A stretch of 64,000 nucleotides of DNA, taken from positions 2,108,001 to 2,172,000 of the forward strand of contig NZ_UHDZ01000001.1 in the NCBI RefSeq assembly GCF_900458815.1, in the 5' to 3' direction. The notes beneath the pieces were generated by a model that saw only the letters and a program-made list of their open reading frames with translations, did no database searches and was not told the DNA's origin. The position numbers and the translations under genes are program-made. This document shows positions 54,242 through 64,000 of this stretch, one piece after another. Each line of letters opens with the position of its first letter. The stretch's first letter is position 1. The stretch is from Staphylococcus saccharolyticus (GTDB taxonomy: Bacteria > Bacillota > Bacilli > Staphylococcales > Staphylococcaceae).

Positions 54242-54356
54242 GCCTGGCAACGTCCTACTCTAGCGGAACGTCAGTCCGACTACCATCGGCGCTAAGGAGC
54301 TTAACTTCTGTGTTCGGCATGGGAACAGGTGTGACCTCCTTGCCATTGTCACCAGA
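54242..54356 (-). rRNA. rrf: 5S ribosomal RNA (distal copy)
   Basis: 115 nt starting TCTGGTGAC and ending GTTGCCAGGC, with the conserved loop CCCATGCCGAACACAGAAG. It closes the 16S-23S-5S unit. It differs from the second 5S (60234-60348) at two positions, CACACCTG versus CACATCTG and GACGTTGCC versus GACATTGCC. Confidence 0.97.
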
Positions 54357-54423
54357 CAAGTGAATGTTTATACATTCAAAACTAGATAGTAAGTAAGGTT
54401 TTGTGTCGCAAAACATTTTTATT

Positions 54424-57344
<2,921 letters not shown>

Positions 57345-57576
57345 TCTGTTTTCGCTCAACTTTAAGTCAATCGCTTTCATATGGCTTCGTTTCCATTCGT
57401 TACCTGAAAAACGATTTCTTTTAAAGTTTAAAACAAAAACACGTTATTAATCTTGTGAGTGTTCTTTCGAACACTAGCGATTATTTATGAATTCAAGCTT
57501 ATTTAAAACTCTATTCACTCGGTTTTGCTTGGTAAAATCTTTACTTACTTATCTAGTTTTCAATGTACAATAAAAA

Positions 57577-57652
57577 TGGTGGAGACTAGCGGGATCGAAC
57601 CGCTGACCTCCTGCGTGCAAAGCAGGCGCTCTCCCAACTGAGCTAAGCCCCC
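57577..57652 (-). tRNA. tRNA-Ala(TGC), spacer copy
   Basis: 76-nt cloverleaf with encoded CCA, GGGGGCTTAGCTCAG start, anticodon loop TTTGCAC. In the 16S-23S spacer. Its D stem is fully paired (G10-C25). Confidence 0.97.
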
Positions 57653-57671
57653 AAAATATGTAATTAATAAA

Positions 57672-57748
<77 letters not shown>

Positions 57749-57832
57749 ATTTTCACTTGAATGATAATAAACATTCAAAACTGAATACAATATGTCACGT
57801 TATTCCTCATCTTCTACGAAGATATTCCGAAT

Positions 57833-59394
<1,562 letters not shown>

Positions 59395-59521
59395 AATTAT
59401 GATGTTTGATTAGCTCATAAATACTAATAGTTTATAACGTTTCGTTACTATTTATTGGAATTAACGTTGACATATTGTCATTCAGTTTTCAATGTTCACT
59501 ATATAAAGAAATAAATTTAAA

Positions 59522-59597
59522 TGGTGGAGACTAGCGGGATCGAACCGCTGACCTCCTGCGTGCAAAGCAGGCGCTCTCCCAGCTGAGTTAAGCCCCC
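59522..59597 (-). tRNA. tRNA-Ala(TGC), cluster copy with D-stem mismatch
   Basis: 76 nt, nearly identical to the spacer copy, but position 10 is A (GCTTAACTCAG) instead of G, so the first D-stem pair becomes A10-C25. The anticodon TGC, T arm and acceptor are intact. It is the last tRNA before the 16S gene. Confidence 0.92.
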
Positions 59598-59604
59598 AAA
59601 GAAG

Positions 59605-59678
59605 TCGGGAAGACAGGATTCGAACCTGCGACCCCTTGGTCCCAAACCAAGTGCTCTACCAAGCTGAGCTACTTCCCG
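59605..59678 (-). tRNA. tRNA-Pro(TGG)
   Basis: 74 nt, CGGGAAGTAGCTCAG start, anticodon loop TTTGGGA; CCA is not encoded. Confidence 0.96.
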
Positions 59679-59705
59679 TATGTAGTTAATTAATCAAATT
59701 AGAAA

Positions 59706-59782
59706 TGGCGCGCCCGATAGGAGTCGAACCCATAACCTCTTGATCCGTAGTCAAACGCTCTATCCAGTTGAGCTACGGGCGC
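59706..59782 (-). tRNA. tRNA-Arg(ACG)
   Basis: 77 nt with CCA, GCGCCCGTAGCTCAA start, anticodon loop CTACGGA. A34 is the substrate of TadA encoded at 318-824. Confidence 0.97.
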
Positions 59783-59795
59783 TTAAATTTTAAAA

Positions 59796-59884
59796 TGGTG
59801 CCGAGGACCGGAATCGAACCGGTACGGTGATCTCTCACCGCAGGATTTTAAGTCCTGTGCGTCTGCCAGTTCCGCCACCCCGGC
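59796..59884 (-). tRNA. tRNA-Leu(TAA)
   Basis: 89-nt class II tRNA with a long variable arm (GCGGTGAGAGATCACCGT), CCA encoded, anticodon loop CTTAAAA. Confidence 0.97.
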
Positions 59885-59891
59885 AAAATAA

Positions 59892-59966
59892 TGGAGCGGA
59901 AGACGGGATTCGAACCCGCGACCCCCACCTTGGCAAGGTGGTGTTCTACCACTGAACTACTTCCGC
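59892..59966 (-). tRNA. tRNA-Gly(GCC)
   Basis: 75 nt, GCGGAAGTAGTTCAG start, anticodon loop TTGCCAA, CCA encoded after T. Confidence 0.97.
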
Positions 59967-59985
59967 AAGTATATGAAAGTCATAA

Positions 59986-60058
59986 TGAGCCATAGAGGAT
60001 TCGAACCTCTGACCCTCTGATTAAAAGTCAGATGCTCTACCAACTGAGCTAATGGCTC
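59986..60058 (-). tRNA. tRNA-Lys(TTT)
   Basis: 73 nt, GAGCCATTAGCTCAG start, anticodon loop CTTTTAA; CCA not encoded. Confidence 0.97.
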
Positions 60059-60064
60059 AAAAGA

Positions 60065-60140
<76 letters not shown>

Positions 60141-60146
60141 TGTCAA

Positions 60147-60222
60147 TGGTGGAGAATGACGGGTTCGAACCGCCGACCCTCTGCTTGTAAGGCAGATGCT
60201 CTCCCAGCTGAGCTAATTCTCC
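60147..60222 (-). tRNA. tRNA-Val(TAC)
   Basis: 76 nt with CCA, GGAGAATTAGCTCAG start, anticodon loop CTTACAA. First tRNA after the leading 5S gene. Confidence 0.97.
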
Positions 60223-60233
60223 GAATATAATTT

Positions 60234-60348
60234 GCCTGGCAATGTCCTACTCTAGCGGAACGTCAGTCCGACTACCATCGGCGCTAAGGAGCTTAACTTC
60301 TGTGTTCGGCATGGGAACAGATGTGACCTCCTTGCCATTGTCACCAGA
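60234..60348 (-). rRNA. rrf: 5S ribosomal RNA (leading, orphan copy)
   Basis: A full 115-nt 5S gene at the head of the tRNA cluster, with no 16S or 23S upstream of it; lysS is next at 60822. It differs from the distal 5S at two positions. Two promoters lie just upstream, the nearer one placing the start of transcription about 10-15 nt before the 5S 5' end. Confidence 0.96.
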
Positions 60349-60369
60349 CAAAAATAACTTACTTTATTC

Positions 60370-60501
60370 ATGATACATACTTCTTTTATTAATTGCAACA
60401 GTCAATTTTTCACTAAATTAAAATTTCATTTACAATTATGTAACAAACACTCTCGATTTTGACGACTTTTACATGTTACTTCATTTTGACTAACAAGTCA
60501 A
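60370..60501 (-). promoter_or_regulatory. Tandem rrn-type promoters P1 and P2
   Basis: On the minus strand P1 has TTGACT (60496-60501) and TAACAT (60473-60478), P2 has TTGCAA (60393-60398) and TATCAT (60370-60375); both spacers are exactly 17 nt. They drive the 5S-tRNA-16S-23S-5S transcript. The remaining spacer up to 60775 holds no gene. Confidence 0.7.
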
Positions 60502-60774
60502 TACATTTTCAAAAGTTTTTATAGCTTAATTTATTTGCTAATTAAAGCCACCGTTCAATTTCACTCGATACACTTTAACACACTGTTCTAACTATTTCCA
60601 TTAGTTTTTTAGATATTTAGATATAGAATTATAAAATTTTTGTTTCAAAATTTACTTTTCATCAGTCGACGCTTTTTGCCTAACTTCTCCTTGATACTTT
60701 GAATATATAGTTCTTCTATATGCTACGTCAAAATATGTGGCTAATTCTCTTTTGCTACCGGGTCAGTAAAATGA

Positions 60775-60808
60775 AAAAGCATTGACCATTAATTAATGAT
60801 CAATGCTT
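60775..60808 (-). terminator. Terminator of lysS
   Basis: On the minus strand AAGCATTGATCATTAA and TTAATGGTCAATGCTT form a 16-bp hairpin with one G-U pair, followed by TTT. It isolates lysS from the rRNA promoters. Confidence 0.92.
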
Positions 60809-60821
60809 AATATATTATGTT

Positions 60822-62682
<1,861 letters not shown>

Positions 62683-63162
62683 TTATCTCTTATACTTCTT
62701 AACTGTGTCGTCTACCATTACTAAATTTTGTATAGTTTGATGCGAACGAGGTTCAACCCGATTTGGGGCAATATCATTCAAAGGAGTGAGAACAAAGGCA
62801 CGTTCAGTCATTCTCGGATGTGGTATAGATAAATTCTCTTCTTCTATGATTAAATCATCATATAATAAAATATCTACATCAAGTGTTCTTGGTCCCCAAC
62901 TAATAACTCTAACACGATGCAACTGCTGTTCTACGTCTAAACAACGTGCCAATAAATCTTGAGGGTTCAAATTAGTTTCTATTTCAACACACAAATTTAA
63001 AAAAAGGGGCTGTTCTGTATAACCAACAGGTTCAGTTTCATAAATATCGGAAATTTGTGTCACCTCAACACCTTTAAAGCTATCTAAAATCTTTATCGCT
63101 TCTTGAAGTTGTATCTCACGTTCTCCAATGTTACTGCCTAAACCTAAATATGCTTTAACCAT
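62683..63162 (-). CDS. folK: 2-amino-4-hydroxy-6-hydroxymethyldihydropteridine pyrophosphokinase
   Basis: A 159-residue HPPK that transfers pyrophosphate from ATP to the pterin, just before FolP. The start AYLGLGSNIGERE, the pterin residues in ETEPVGYTEQPLFLN and the ATP/Mg signature GPRTLDVDILLYD are intact. The ATG follows the folB stop directly (TAAATG) with GGGAG upstream, so it is coupled to folB. Confidence 0.97.
   Translation of the reverse strand: MVKAYLGLGSNIGEREIQLQEAIKILDSFKGVEVTQISDIYETEPVGYTEQPLFLNLCVEIETNLNPQDLLARCLDVEQQLHRVRVISWGPRTLDVDILLYDDLIIEEENLSIPHPRMTERAFVLTPLNDIAPNRVEPRSHQTIQNLVMVDDTVKKYKR

Positions 63163-64000
<838 letters not shown>

Overview
The window is chromosomal DNA of a low-GC Firmicute, and gene order and protein sequences place it firmly in Staphylococcus. 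The block folP-folB-folK-lysS-rrn-pdxR/pdxST-nupC-ctsR-mcsA-mcsB-clpC-radA-yacL-gltX-cysE-cysS-mrnC-rlmB-yacP-sigH-rpmG-secE-nusG-rplK-rplA-rplJ-rplL-rpoB-rpoC-rpsL-rpsG-fusA-tuf is the standard staphylococcal arrangement, here running mostly on the minus strand. Proteins look closest to the S. epidermidis/capitis group. The unusual density of broken genes would fit a decaying genome such as S. saccharolyticus, but that species guess is inference.

Layout. (1) 0-2.2 kb: end of a HAD phosphatase, tadA, and the deoxynucleoside kinase pair dgk-dck. (2) 2.2-18.3 kb: an accessory belt with only four intact genes (a HAD phosphatase, ilvE, a small membrane protein, a GNAT acetyltransferase) among ten pseudogenes. 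The pseudogenes are a TPP-riboswitch-led SDR and luciferase-like monooxygenase pair, a tarI-tarJ-tarL ribitol-phosphate teichoic acid cassette, threonine dehydrogenase and its partner 2-amino-3-ketobutyrate CoA ligase, an AdsA-like secreted 5'-nucleotidase, an ornithine cyclodeaminase-like gene and an M20 amidohydrolase. (3) 18.6-40.2 kb: the str operon, rpoBC, the L10/L12 and L11/L1 operons, nusG/secE/rpmG, sigH, and the cysE-cysS-mrnC-rlmB-yacP operon behind a cysteine T-box. (4) 40.5-54.1 kb: gltX, yacL, radA, the CtsR heat-shock operon, nupC, pdxST with divergent pdxR. (5) 54.2-60.4 kb: an rRNA/tRNA unit transcribed as 5S, eight tRNAs, 16S, tRNA-Ile, tRNA-Ala, 23S, 5S. (6) 60.8-64 kb: lysS and the folP-folB-folK end of the folate operon.

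All lesions I found lie in the dispensable belt or in one spacer remnant at 62.4 kb, while about 30 housekeeping genes over 45 kb read through cleanly. This argues for true gene decay rather than sequencing error. Functionally the decay removes threonine-to-glycine catabolism (both enzymes), ribitol-phosphate wall teichoic acid synthesis (three genes), extracellular nucleotide hydrolysis, and a thiamine-responsive oxidoreductase operon whose riboswitch is still well formed.

No CRISPR array, prophage, insertion sequence or defence island was seen. The most interesting signals are the surviving TPP riboswitch over a dead operon, the coordinated loss of the tar cassette and of threonine catabolism, an orphan 5S gene with its own tandem promoters heading the tRNA cluster, a D-stem mismatch in one tRNA-Ala copy, and a substitution of a normally invariant Trp in RpoC.
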